The position numbers and the translations under genes were made by a program. A stretch of 64,000 nucleotides of DNA from Nosema muscidifuracis (Eukaryota > Microsporidia > Nosematidae), in NCBI GenBank assembly GCA_028335825.1, contig JAIOKI010000024.1, forward strand, positions 286,965-350,964, written 5' to 3'. Shown piece by piece: positions 53,064 to 63,767 of the stretch. A model generated the notes under the pieces. The model did not search any database, was not told the origin of the DNA, and worked only from the letters and a program-made list of their open reading frames with translations. Each line of letters opens with the position of its first letter. Within the stretch, counting starts at the first letter, position 1.

Positions 53064-54620
53064 TTATTTAGAATAATCAATTTCAGGATGATTCCCAATT
53101 CCTTCACACATATCATAAACAAGTTGTGCAACTTTTAATGCTAAAATATCTGAATCTTGTTGATTAGAACATTCAGCATATATTCGTATAAGATCTTCTG
53201 TACCTGATGGTCTTATAAAAGACCTTCCTCCATATCGATCTATTTCTTCATTAATTCTTTCTTGTAATGTTTTAGGATATAATACATCATTCTGGTCATT
53301 AACTGTTATTAAAGATTTATCTTTTACTCTAACTGTTAATAATCTACTTCCATTTTCTTTATAAGGTTTAAGATTTATTACATTAGACAAGATACATTTA
53401 AAAACTAATAAATTTGCTAAGGCATCTCCTATACAAGGATCAAACATATTAGAAATAATTTGTAATATTTCATATTCTTTAGTACTTCCAGAATTAAATG
53501 CTTGTATAGCATTATTAGAAAATATTACACTTCCATGTCCATTTGGTTCAAAATATATTCCTATATCATATTTCTTAGCAGCTTTTACTGAATTCTTAAC
53601 TCCAGTCTGTACCATCTCTGTATCAAATTTATTTAAAGAATCTAAAGCTGCTCCATTAGAATAATAAGATAAAATAACACCTATCCTAAGACGAAGACCT
53701 ACATTTTCTAGTAAACCTTTTATATAATTTGCTAATATCACAGCTTGTGCATCTCCATCTATTAAAGTAAATTCATTTTGTAATGTAAAAAATATTAATC
53801 TATCTGCATCTCCATCAAAAGATGCGAATAAAGTATTTTCATTCTCATTTTTAAAATTAAAATTATTTATAAAAGGTAATTGATTATGTGTCTTAACAAA
53901 ATCTGCTCCACATTTTTCATTTAAAATACCAGTATTTTCATTAATAATTCTTATTTCCATATCTTCTGTAATATTTTTTTTTACTACTCCATTAGCAGTA
54001 TCTACCATTACTGATAAATCATGTCCTGTAAGATCTCTTAATTTTCTATAATTACTTAATAAATTATCTAAATAATTTTCTTTTTCTTCTAAAATATTCT
54101 TATTATTAGACATTCTAATTAAATAATGCATTTCTGGAGTACTTAATACTCCATAATCTTCTACTATACAATCTACTTGTGATAATACATCTTTAATATT
54201 TTCAGATATTTCTTTACCTGATTCTCTAGTATCTCTTCCTATAACTACATGACCAGTAATACCATCATCAATATCACAAAGATTACTATTCTTTCTTAAA
54301 ATTTTATTTAACATATTATGAAAATCTTTATCTTCACAATTTACAAGATCATCACTACATTTCTCCCAAGATTTATCTAACATATTCCCATTATGATCAA
54401 TAAATTTTACTCCATTATAATCTGCTGGATTATGACTAGCTGTTATCATTATACCAATACGTTTACCAGCAAATGAAGAAGATCTCAAGTAAGCTATAAA
54501 TGATGATCTACATATTATATTAATAAGATCAAAAGTATTAGATCTATAACCTGCAGTACCATAAGATACTTTTGTACTAGGTTTTTTTAAATTATCTGTA
54601 ATTTTAATTTTTTTATTCAT
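53064..54620 (-). CDS. PCM1: Phosphoacetylglucosamine mutase (AGM1/PCM1)
   Basis: 518 residues from the ATG at 54,620. This ATG is preferred over one 18 codons upstream because CCCC lies just before it. It converts GlcNAc-6-phosphate to GlcNAc-1-phosphate on the way to UDP-GlcNAc. The catalytic-serine loop is ITASHNPADYNGVK (Ser62). The metal-binding loop is SFDGDADRLIFF, the sugar-binding loop is FEPNGHGSVIF, and the phosphate-binding loop is RPSGTEDLIRIYAE. All four key loops are intact. UDP-GlcNAc is needed for chitin in the spore wall. Confidence 0.95.
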   Translation of the reverse strand: MNKKIKITDNLKKPSTKVSYGTAGYRSNTFDLINIICRSSFIAYLRSSSFAGKRIGIMITASHNPADYNGVKFIDHNGNMLDKSWEKCSDDLVNCEDKDFHNMLNKILRKNSNLCDIDDGITGHVVIGRDTRESGKEISENIKDVLSQVDCIVEDYGVLSTPEMHYLIRMSNNKNILEEKENYLDNLLSNYRKLRDLTGHDLSVMVDTANGVVKKNITEDMEIRIINENTGILNEKCGADFVKTHNQLPFINNFNFKNENENTLFASFDGDADRLIFFTLQNEFTLIDGDAQAVILANYIKGLLENVGLRLRIGVILSYYSNGAALDSLNKFDTEMVQTGVKNSVKAAKKYDIGIYFEPNGHGSVIFSNNAIQAFNSGSTKEYEILQIISNMFDPCIGDALANLLVFKCILSNVINLKPYKENGSRLLTVRVKDKSLITVNDQNDVLYPKTLQERINEEIDRYGGRSFIRPSGTEDLIRIYAECSNQQDSDILALKVAQLVYDMCEGIGNHPEIDYSK

Positions 54621-55125
54621 GTGGGGTGAAATAATTTTCTTATTTATATTTTTTTTTTGACCCTTTTTATGCAAAAAAAATAGTTTGTTTGTATGAAATA
54701 AAAATTGATAAAAAAATTTAATAATAATTATTAAATTTTATTAAATGCTATTAAGGTATTGTGTTATTATTAATGAATATTAATAAATTTTATTAAATTT
54801 TATTAGTGAATATTATTAAGAATATTATTTAATTTTATTAATGAATAATATTAAGGGTATTAAAAAGTATTTTTAACAAGTATAATTAAAATATTATTGA
54901 CAACTATAATTAAAATATTATTGACAAGTATATTTAAAAATACTAATAACAAAATTTAAACAACTATAATTAAAATAAGTATAATTAAAATAAGTATAAT
55001 TTAAACAAGTCTTTTTAAAATAAGTATAATTAAAATAAATATAATTAAAATAAATATAATTAAAATAAGTATAATTACAAATAATTCATATTTTTAAGAT
55101 AAATAAGAAAATACTGTTAAAAAAT
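54621..55125. repeat. AT-rich spacer with AAGTATAATTAAAAT repeats
   Basis: ATTATTAATGAATATTAATA-type repeats at 54,760-54,860, then AA(C/G)TATAATTAAAATA repeats to about 55,085. No gene seen. Confidence 0.65.
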
Positions 55126-56472
55126 TTATTCAGCCCATGGATTTTCTTCTTCTATTTTAATTATTACTCCTTTTGAACTTTCTTCTAAAACATTTTCCTT
55201 ATCTTTTTCATTAAATTCATTAATTTCTACTTTTTCATCATTCTTCTTCATAATAAAATATAATTCATAACAACTTGTCAATGTAAAACTCTTAATTCTT
55301 ATCATATTCATTCCTAAAAAACTTGATATACCATTTTGTATCTTTTCATCAATAGTAATAATACATTTATCTTTATCTATTTTTAACCTTTTATTTTTTA
55401 AATTAATACTCATATAAATATTATCAATTAATTTATCAATATTTTCTCTTATATCTTCAGATAAAAGAGATATTAATCTTTCATCTGTATAATTTATATT
55501 ATTCTTTCTTGAATCAAATATTGATACAATAGATCTATTTGTACTCTGTTTGAGTTTATAAAGTACTTCAGAATATTTTTGAAGAATTTTTAGATCTATA
55601 TTAGAAATATCAAAAAAATGAGCAAATTTAGATTTTGTAACAGAAATAAAAAATAGCATCCAATCTCCTGTTAATCCACGACGTATTTTACATAATCCAT
55701 ATTTAATAGGTTCAATATTTTTATATATAGATATATTCTTTTTTTGTAATTCATTATTTATACTATGAATAATACCTTCATATGCATTAATAATTTTCCC
55801 TTCTACAATTTCTTTATTATTATCAGAAATAGCATCAAAATATTTTTCTGATTCTTCGTAATTCGAAATCTTAAAAATTGATGAATCACATAATTCACTA
55901 AATAAAGATCTCTGAATTTTTATAAAATTATGAAGTATTTGTGAATACAAATCTTGTGTATTTAGAAATTTGTCATTGTAAATTGATATCTTAGTATTGA
56001 TTAATGAATTATTGTTTTCTTTTAAGTTATACATATTCTTAATAGCTATTTTAAGTTTAATATCAGTAATCCATGGATCTTTATTTTTTATCCAACTGTC
56101 AATATGAGCTTTTTTTGCTGTTTCAAGATCATTCGATCTTTGTTCATTTTGTTCAATAACCTCTGATAAATCTGTTTCTATCATTCTTATTTCTTCATTA
56201 ATTTGTCCCACTAAATCATCCAAATCAGTAAATAAAGTTTTAAATGAAAATGATACTTGATCATAAATAGCTCTTTGTCTTTCACCCATTTCTACCATAT
56301 TTACTAAATTATTATCTTGCCAGGATGTATCTCTTGGTATTTGTGTAGCACGAAATAATAATTCAGAAGATTTTTTATTTATTACATTTATGTGTTCAAA
56401 GTAACTCTTTATATAAGAAGTCTTTGTTTTTATTGTCTTGTAATAATTTAAAATTTGCCTTACTTCTTCCAT
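55126..56472 (-). CDS. BAR/F-BAR plus PH domain protein, Slm1/2-like
   Basis: 448 residues from the first ATG (56,472); there is no CCC signal. The first 270 or so residues are long amphipathic helices typical of a BAR-type dimer, for example ERQRAIYDQVSFSFKTLFTDL and INEEIRMIETDLSEVIEQNE. Next comes a PH-like segment, TGDWMLFFISVTKSKFAHFFDI, with later strands KDKCIITI and CYELYFIMKK. The C-terminus ends in ENPWAE. BAR plus PH is the layout of yeast Slm1/Slm2, plasma-membrane PI(4,5)P2 and TORC2 effectors. A split PH domain with a helical insert is implied. The assignment is moderate. Confidence 0.65.
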   Translation of the reverse strand: MEEVRQILNYYKTIKTKTSYIKSYFEHINVINKKSSELLFRATQIPRDTSWQDNNLVNMVEMGERQRAIYDQVSFSFKTLFTDLDDLVGQINEEIRMIETDLSEVIEQNEQRSNDLETAKKAHIDSWIKNKDPWITDIKLKIAIKNMYNLKENNNSLINTKISIYNDKFLNTQDLYSQILHNFIKIQRSLFSELCDSSIFKISNYEESEKYFDAISDNNKEIVEGKIINAYEGIIHSINNELQKKNISIYKNIEPIKYGLCKIRRGLTGDWMLFFISVTKSKFAHFFDISNIDLKILQKYSEVLYKLKQSTNRSIVSIFDSRKNNINYTDERLISLLSEDIRENIDKLIDNIYMSINLKNKRLKIDKDKCIITIDEKIQNGISSFLGMNMIRIKSFTLTSCYELYFIMKKNDEKVEINEFNEKDKENVLEESSKGVIIKIEEENPWAE

Positions 56473-57038
56473 GTTTTTATTATGATAATACACTTAAGTT
56501 ATTTCTTGTTTCATATTTGACAAATGATTTGTAATTTTAAATAATTCAATTCATTTATGCTATTATAATTTAATCTTTAAATATTTATAATCTTAAATAT
56601 TTCTAATTTTAAATAATTCTAATTTTAAATAATTCAATTAGTTTAATTTTTAAATATTTATAATTTTAAGTAATTCTAATTTTAAATATTTAAATAATTC
56701 ATTTATGCTATAATTAAATTAATCTTTAAATATTTCATATTTTAAATAATTCATATATGACAAATGATTTGTAATTTTAAATAATTCAATTAGTTTAATT
56801 TTTAAGTAATTCTAATTTTAAATAATTCATTTATGCTATTATAATTTAATCTTTAAATATTTCATATTTTAAATAATTCATATATGACAAATGATTTCTA
56901 ATTTTAAGTAATTCTAATTTTAAATATTTCTAATTTTAAATAATGCTAATTTTAAATAATTCATTTATGCTATTATAATTTAATTTTTAAATAATAAAAA
57001 AATATTTGACTTTTCAAAATTTTTAATGCATAAACAAT
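56473..57038. repeat. Spacer with about 120 bp imperfect repeats
   Basis: ATATGACAAATGATTTGTAA, TTTTAAATAATTCA(A)TTAG and TTATGCTATTATAATTTAAT recur in the same order three or four times between 56,515 and 56,990. The ATATGACAAATGATTT landmark is at about 56,514, 56,754 and 56,881. Confidence 0.75.
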
Positions 57039-58457
57039 CTATTTACCACCAAGACATCCTTTTATAATTTCTATACATTCTTCTCTTATTTCATTATTAA
57101 ACATAAATGGTTCATTATTTTTTAAACATTGTACTCTCTCTCCATCACTAGTAATAATTACTCTTATTTCATTAGTAAAATCAAATACTAAAGTGCTATC
57201 AGCCATTACAAATAATAACCCTCCTTTAATTTTACGTATTTTCATTATAAAAGATGGAACAATATCTAAGAAATCAAAATCGTGAACAAAAGTATCGATA
57301 AAATATTTTAGAACATTATAAGAAGATTGTAAATCTTCAGGTAAATTATCTACAAAATGTTCTTCTTTTAAAAAAGTCTTTTTTCCATATATAACATCAG
57401 TTTGAATATAAATTATACTTTTATGATTACGTTTTAGCATTATATTTTTCTTGTCATTGAAAAAGAATCCACTAACTCCAGATTTAAGAACATATCCTAT
57501 ACCTTTTAATTTACTTATAGGGATACTAAATAATACATAATCAGAAATAACTTCTTCTTCTTTATATTTGTTAGTTACAATATTTTTATATATACGTAAC
57601 AAAAAGTGTTCTCTTTTATTCAAAAACTTGTGATTAAGAATTTCTTCAAGTCCAGGTCTTTCTAAAGGATCCAAAGTTAATATTGAATTTATAAGATCTA
57701 TAGCTTCACTTGATAGATCACAATCTTCAGGGAAAATATAATTATTTCTTTTAATTTCTTTATAAATTTCTTCTACATTCTTCTTTTGAAATGGTGGTAT
57801 TCCAATAAGTAATGTATAAATTATTACACCTAATGACCAAATATCAACTTCATAAGAATGTCCACTATGTTTACCAAATAATACTTCTGGTGCTATATAA
57901 TTAGGAGTACCACACATTGTAATTTTTCTTTCTCCATTTTTAATACGAGCAGATAATCCAAAATCTCCAATTTTTATATTCATTTTTGAATCTAAAAATA
58001 AATTTCCTAATTTTAAATCTCTGTGTACGACATTAACTTCATTATGTAAATATAAAAGACCTTCTATAATTTGTTTAACAAAGTTAATGACGTATCTTTC
58101 TTTTAATTTACCATTCCTTTTTAAAAGACTATCTAAAGCTCCTCTCTCACATAATTCTAAAATCATGAATACATAATCTTCATTACGAAAATGTCTATAC
58201 ATTTTTACTATATTTTTATTATTAAGTTCTGAATGTATTTCTATTTCTGATTTAAGTTTTTCATGCACTTTCTGACTTTTTATATCTTTTAGTTTGACTA
58301 TTTTCATAGCATATGATTCATCATTTTCTTGGGTTACTAGATAGCATTGAGCATATGCACCCCTTCCTAATAACTTTTTTAGTATAAATGTTGTTTTATA
58401 TTCTGGATCTATAATTGTAGTACCAAGTTGAAAATATAATTCTATTTTAGAAGCCAT
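57039..58457 (-). CDS. CDC5: Polo-like kinase (Cdc5/PLK1) with atypical polo boxes
   Basis: 472 residues. Kinase features are complete: GRGAYA at 31-36, Lys52, HRDLKLGN with Asp147, and DFGLSA at 165-170. The polo-type activation loop KITMCGTPNYIAPEVLFG has Thr180 at the activating position. Two polo-box-like regions follow (about 300-375 and 395-470): DYVLFSIPISKLKGIGYVLK with GFFFNDKKNIML, and IRKIKGGLLFVM with VFDFTNEIRVIIT. The Trp of box 1 and the His/Lys pair of box 2, which hold phosphopeptides in human PLK1, do not appear conserved. Polo kinases control mitotic entry and exit. CCCC precedes the ATG. The protein is short for the family (about 600-700). Confidence 0.93.
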   Translation of the reverse strand: MASKIELYFQLGTTIIDPEYKTTFILKKLLGRGAYAQCYLVTQENDESYAMKIVKLKDIKSQKVHEKLKSEIEIHSELNNKNIVKMYRHFRNEDYVFMILELCERGALDSLLKRNGKLKERYVINFVKQIIEGLLYLHNEVNVVHRDLKLGNLFLDSKMNIKIGDFGLSARIKNGERKITMCGTPNYIAPEVLFGKHSGHSYEVDIWSLGVIIYTLLIGIPPFQKKNVEEIYKEIKRNNYIFPEDCDLSSEAIDLINSILTLDPLERPGLEEILNHKFLNKREHFLLRIYKNIVTNKYKEEEVISDYVLFSIPISKLKGIGYVLKSGVSGFFFNDKKNIMLKRNHKSIIYIQTDVIYGKKTFLKEEHFVDNLPEDLQSSYNVLKYFIDTFVHDFDFLDIVPSFIMKIRKIKGGLLFVMADSTLVFDFTNEIRVIITSDGERVQCLKNNEPFMFNNEIREECIEIIKGCLGGK

Positions 58458-59331
58458 CTAGGGGATATCTTTTTTACAAATAAATCTATTATAAAAAATA
58501 GAAAAATTATTGGTCAGGTAAATGATGTAAAAAAGGGGAGAAGATCAAAATTTAGTGTATTAGAAAATAATATTATTGTAAAAAAAGTTAATAATATTAT
58601 TGTAAAAAAAGTTAATAATATTATTGTAATAAAAAGTTAATAAGATTATTGTAATAAAAGTTAATAATATTATTGTAATAAAAAGTTAATAATATTATTG
58701 TAATAAAAAGTTAATAAGATTATTGAGAAATAATATCAGTGTAATAAAAATAATATCAGTGTAAGAAAAATAATATCAGTGTAAGAGAAATAATATTATT
58801 GTAATAAAAGTTTATAATATTATTTATTATGATCAATCTATTTAACCATCAAATCTCAAACATCTTAAAAATAAGATATTTATGTATCACTAAATATGAC
58901 TGAGCTCTTTTAATGTTATTTTTAGAATAAAATACTAAGAATAAGTATTTTAATTTAAAATACTACTAAAAAAATATTTATTGCTTCAACTTTGATAAAA
59001 TATATTTGTTTAACTAGCTAAAGTTTTAAGTTAAATTTATGCTTTACAAATAATATATATATTAATATTTGTTTAACTAGCTAAAGTTTTTATTTCTCAT
59101 AACAGAATATACTTTTTTTATTAGAGGTAAAAAAATAAATAATTTTTGAATTTATGCTTTACAAATATGAATTATTCTTAACTTATAAATCAATACATGT
59201 AAAATTTTTATTAATAAAGAAAATTTAACAATCTTTTTATAAATTAATAATTAATTATAACTTGAATTATAAATGTATTCAACTTTTATTTCAAAATAAA
59301 TGTAATTAATTTTTTTCTTATCTTTTTACCC
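58458..59331. other. Spacer with 25 bp tandem repeat and a dispersed-repeat fragment
   Basis: Bases 58,560-58,820 hold about ten copies of AATAATATTATTGTAATAAA followed by AAGTT. Bases 58,990-59,150 repeat TTTGTTTAACTAGCTAAAGT twice. This part also contains the sequence related to the 93-base repeat at 29.3 kb. The remainder, up to the CCC before 59,332, shows nothing. Confidence 0.7.
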
Positions 59332-59825
59332 ATGTTTTTATTTTCTAAAGATTATTTCTTAAAATCTCTGAAACAGCTAACAGTAACAGAAGAACAGATT
59401 CGTACAATGGGAATGTACATTAAGACATTTAAAAAAGAATACAAAAATATTTTAGAAGTCTGGCAGTTTGTTTATAACGAATCAAGTATTCATCATAAAC
59501 TTGTTCTTATGTACCTTGTCAACGAAATCCTTCAAACTGATAAAAGTTATGACGAAGATTCTAAGAAACTAAAAACGGAATTTAGGTCTTTTATTATAGA
59601 AAATTTTAGTAAAACTAAACTTGAAGCTTCTAAGTACCCATCAATAGCTAAGAAATTTGGTGATCTAGAGAAAGTATGGGAACAGAGGAATGTTATTGTA
59701 CTTAGTAAAACTTTTAATATTGAAGAATTCTTTGCTGAGGTTGATGGTTGTAATGGAATAAAAAACAAATTATAGATGTTTTAGAAAGATATATTGATAA
59801 GTTAAAGAAAGATGATTCAAAATAA
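59332..59825 (+). CDS. RNA polymerase II CTD-interacting-domain (CID) protein, Rtt103/RPRD-like; apparent frame shift near the end
   Basis: CCC is immediately before the ATG. The first 130 residues are an eight-helix CID: FLKSLKQLTVTEEQIRTM, NILEVWQFVY, HKLVLMYLVNEILQ, FRSFIIENF and KVWEQRNVI. This order matches Rtt103/RPRD/Nrd1-type CIDs, which bind phosphorylated RNA polymerase II tails during 3' processing and termination. The first frame stops at 59,775. In another frame the sequence continues as a helix (QIIDVLERYIDKLKKDD) to a stop at 59,825, as expected if one A is missing from the A run at 59,760-59,765. Full-length Rtt103 has a longer coiled-coil tail. The shift may be a sequence error. 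Confidence 0.82.
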
Positions 59826-60116
59826 ATTTGTTAAATTTTTAATATAAAAGTGAAAGATAAGAATATTTGTTAAATTTTAATGTTAATGTGAAATTTGTTA
59901 ATTTTTAATATAAAAGTGAAAGATAAGAATATTTTTTAAATTTAATGGTAATGTGAAATTATAATATAAAAGTAAAAGATAAAAATATTTATAATTCATA
60001 ATATAAAAGTGAAAGATAAGAATATTTATAAATCATAGTGTGATATTTTGGTTGAATATGAAAATAATGTAATTTTAACGTTATAAAATATTTACGATAT
60101 TTTTTTACCGTTCTTC

Positions 60117-60997
60117 ATGTCGAAATTTTATAAAATAGAACAAGAAACTTTAGTAGACATTTATAATTCACAACAACAGACTTACAAAGAAATGCTACAA
60201 AATATTAAAGTAGAAATCATTAAAAAAAAAGGATTGGTGTTTGAGTTTGATCTTATAGGAGTAAATTGTTCAGTAGCAAATGCTCTTAGAAGAATTCTTA
60301 TTAACGAAATACCAACATTTGCTATAGACAAAATATCTTTAATAAATAACACTAGCGTACTTCCTGACGAATTTCTTGCACATAGACTTGGTCTTATTCC
60401 AATTGATATCATGCCTGATCTGGATATAGAAGAAATAAATTTTGAACTTAAAGTCGTTAATAATACACCAGATGTAATGATAATTACTTCTAATGATATA
60501 AAATTCATTTCTAAAGGTGATCAGCCACTTTTTGAATTAAAAAAGGATGTTCCTATTGCTAAACTTGCTCCAAGACAGATTATTGAAGCAGAAATGGTTG
60601 CTTTAAAGAATGTAGGAAGGGTTCATGCTAAATGGAGCCCAGTATGTCCAGCTACATACAGATTAATGCCTATAATAGAAATTGAAGATATTTATGATGA
60701 TGAAGCAAAAAAATTACAGTCTTGTTTTAGTTCTGGTGTTATAGATTTAATTAAAGAAAATGGAAGAATGAAAGCTGTAGTTGTTAGTCCTAGAAATGAT
60801 AGTGTTAGTAGAGAAGTTTTTAGACATAAAGAATTTGATGGAAAAGTCTTTCTAGGAAGAAAAAATGATCATTTATATTTACAGTAGAAAGTCTTATTTT
60901 AGATCCTGTTTATTTGGTTAGGAAAGCTTTACAAATATTATTAAGACGACTCGATCTTCTTAAGAATGATTTAGAAGAAGTTAAGAAAATTGAATAA
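60117..60997 (+). CDS. RPC40: RNA polymerase I and III subunit AC40 (Rpc40/POLR1C); apparent frame shift near the C-terminus
   Basis: The alpha-like subunit shared by polymerases I and III, pairing with AC19. Residues 52-61 (SVANALRRIL), TFAIDKISLINNTSVLPDEF and LAHRLGLIPI form the alpha motif. VHAKWSPVCPATYRLMP is typical of AC40. There is no four-Cys zinc loop of the Rpb3 type. The open frame stops at 60,887, but coding continues in another frame from about 60,870. The join falls in the well-conserved DHFIF.VES segment, and the rest reads LILDPVYLVRKALQILLRRL to a stop at 60,997. One T is missing near 60,872. Because the subunit is essential, a sequencing error or a local recoding event is more likely than a dead gene. 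The ATG has no CCC. Confidence 0.93.
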
Positions 60998-61467
60998 ATG
61001 TTTAAATTTAATAAACCTATAAGAATAATTTATATTATCTAATCTTTCAGCATACACAAACTTTAAGATTTGGAAAAAAAGATACGTTTTATTTATTTGC
61101 AGTTATTAGATTAAAAATATTTTTTAATTAAACTATTTTGTATTTCAATAATGTTTCTACAAGATTATAATAAATAAAGTACATCATTCCCGATTATTGT
61201 GATTTACTAAATAAATACAGTAGAATTATTTCGTACGTTATTATATTATTAGATATAGTGACTAATTTCCACAAATCTATAGAAAGGGATTAATCTTCAA
61301 AAATAAATTGAGAAATTGTGCAGTCTAAAAACTTTAAATGACGTTGAAAGGTCAATGTTAATATTTTGTCGAAAACGACTGTATAACCGATATTGATATA
61401 GATTTTATAAATATACAAGCAAATAAAAAACGGCAGAAAAGAGAGTAAAATAAATTCAAATCAAGGT
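60998..61467. other. Spacer between convergent genes
   Basis: No gene or repeat recognised. Base composition is slightly less AT-biased than in other spacers. Confidence 0.5.
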
Positions 61468-62301
61468 TTAATTGATTTTATATCTATTATTACTACTTTT
61501 AATCATTATTTTCTCTCTTTTGTATAAAAATAAATAGTAAATGTTTAAAAGAATTAAGATAAAAGTAAGTAATTCTATAAAAATCGATATCTGATTATTA
61601 AGAGCTTCTTTTCTAACAAATAATGTTATAGAATAGTACATTCCGTATATATTTAGTATTCCAAACATCACCAATGATGATATATTGTAACTATAAAAAG
61701 TTAATTTACTTTTTTGTAAAACATTATCTATTAAAAAGGCGAGAATCTTAAAATATGAAAGAATACGGTAATTATTCTTTCTTTCATAAGTAATATCTTC
61801 CATAATCAGTATTATAATTAATAAAGCAATAGCTGATTTCAATGCAATTATAATTTCTGATACAATATACATGTTAATAATATTAAGGTCAGTACTTATC
61901 CTATGATTATACTGTGTATATATAGAACCATATTCATTATCGGAAGAGTATTGAACAACCATCATTGATAATCCTTGTATAAAAAACAAAACAATAAATT
62001 TAGAATAAAGTTTTAACCTACAAGCTATAATCAACCAGATACTCATAATAATAAGCTTAACTACTTTTAACTGTATAATAGCACTAATTCTTCTTTGTAA
62101 ATAGAAACTAGCATAGTAGTATGTATCCATTAGAAGAAGTACCTTGGTATATAATAAATCGTATTCGTAAGTCAATATTTCAAATTCACTCATAGATTTT
62201 CTTTCTATTATATACATTATGTTTCTAGTAAATATCATTTCTACAATTATACTCAATAAAGTTAATATACAATACACCATTATCAATATTGATTTTTTCA
62301 T
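61468..62301 (-). CDS. Multi-pass membrane protein of unknown function
   Basis: 277 residues from the ATG that follows CCC at 62,309-62,311 (GGG on the plus strand); an upstream TTG is not needed. Six or seven hydrophobic segments can be seen: SILIMVYCILTLLSIIVEMIF, VVKLIIMSIWLIIAC, FIVLFFIQGLSMMVV, IVSEIIIALKSAIALLIIIL, NISSLVMFGILNIYGMYYSI and IFIELLTFILILLNIYYLFLY. The C-terminal tail is basic (KREKIMIKSSNNRYK). No transporter or enzyme signature was recognised. Confidence 0.75.
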   Translation of the reverse strand: MKKSILIMVYCILTLLSIIVEMIFTRNIMYIIERKSMSEFEILTYEYDLLYTKVLLLMDTYYYASFYLQRRISAIIQLKVVKLIIMSIWLIIACRLKLYSKFIVLFFIQGLSMMVVQYSSDNEYGSIYTQYNHRISTDLNIINMYIVSEIIIALKSAIALLIIILIMEDITYERKNNYRILSYFKILAFLIDNVLQKSKLTFYSYNISSLVMFGILNIYGMYYSITLFVRKEALNNQISIFIELLTFILILLNIYYLFLYKREKIMIKSSNNRYKIN

Positions 62302-63767
62302 TATCAGGGACAATAAATATAAAATATTTATTTGAATGTGATATAAAACGTACTAGGTTATTAAAAACTTCATATCTAATAATTTTTGTTGCATATAAGC
62401 ATGCTATTATGAAAAATTTATTTTTTTTTAATTAACATTTCGAATTAAAATAAACAAAATTAAAGATTAAAGAAAATTTAAACTTAACTGAATATAAAAT
62501 ATTTTATTTAACCTTTACTTCAATGTTTATTTACAAATTTATTTTTTAAATGTTAAGTTGAAAAAAATATAAATATTTTTATATTCAAAATAACAACTTT
62601 TTTGAACTGCCCTATTTTTATTTAAGTTGAAAGTGACATTTTAAACATTTCTATCGCAAATTACGTCATTAAATAAATTTATCGTCATACATATTTTTCA
62701 TCAAAAAGTTCCTTCGCATTTTAGCTTAATATAAAAATAGGAGCTAAATTATTTAAAAAATTAATTGATAATAATAAAGTTGAAGAGTCATTTAAATTAT
62801 CTTATTAAAAATTTATTTTGAATAGGATACAATTGAAATATAATTTTTTCTCTGAATTTCATATTAAGTTACTTATTACATCTAAGCCTATAATTAATTT
62901 AAATATTATGGATTCGAGCTTTATTTACTTTGTCGTCTTAATCGAGTATACAAAAATATGTTTAATCTCTTTTAACTTTATTTTTTTAGGTTAAAAATAT
63001 GCTTGTTATTTTTTTAGAGATATTTACATAGCTGAAGACTTTAAAGCTCTCTTAACAATATATAAATATTTAAAAGTATTCATTAGAAGTAAAGAATGCT
63101 AGTTGATAACAGTATACCTTAAACTAATAACTCCATAGGAATAAATTAAAATAATACATAAAGAATCATTTTAGAAATAGATTAGTTTCATAAGCTTATT
63201 TTAAGGAATAAAAATAGTGTCAGATGCTACAAGTTTAAAATCTAATTGTCCAGATTAGATTTTCTTTTGAATAATTAGAAAATATTTAAGAATTGTTTAT
63301 TTTTTTACAACAATTAAGAGATTTTATTAAGTTTAATGACATTATTTTTTAATAATAAATTTTACTTCAATTTTTGTGATATAACTAAAATTATCTTTGA
63401 TTTCATCTAATTTTTGCTTATAACGTTTAATCAGACAAATTGATTAATTCAATATAAAATAATTTCAAATATTTTATATAAGCGAAAATTTGTTATTGAT
63501 TAGAATCCATGGTTTTTTTTAATTTTCTTAAATGTTTACAAAATAAATTTAATGTAAAAATAGTCAATAACACATAAATCGATAAGTAATTTTAGAAGGA
63601 ATTCAAAAATATCAATAACAAATTGTCTACTATTGATTATTAAGATTTGTTGAGACGTAAGATTAAAAAGAAAAAATCGTTGTGTAAATATTAGGTGAAA
63701 CTATATAATAGAGAATTCAAATTTTAATAAAAGAAAAGCAAACTTAAGATTAATATAATATATTATT
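62302..63767. other. Gene-free AT-rich spacer
   Basis: No gene was supported. Bases 62,600-62,730 are a little less AT-rich (GCAAATTACGTCATTAAATA) but match nothing recognised. Confidence 0.55.

Noticed and set aside
60865-60890. A spliceosomal intron explaining the AC40 frame change
   Set aside because: The two frames meet within one conserved segment with only a one-base offset and no donor or acceptor sites, so an intron does not fit.
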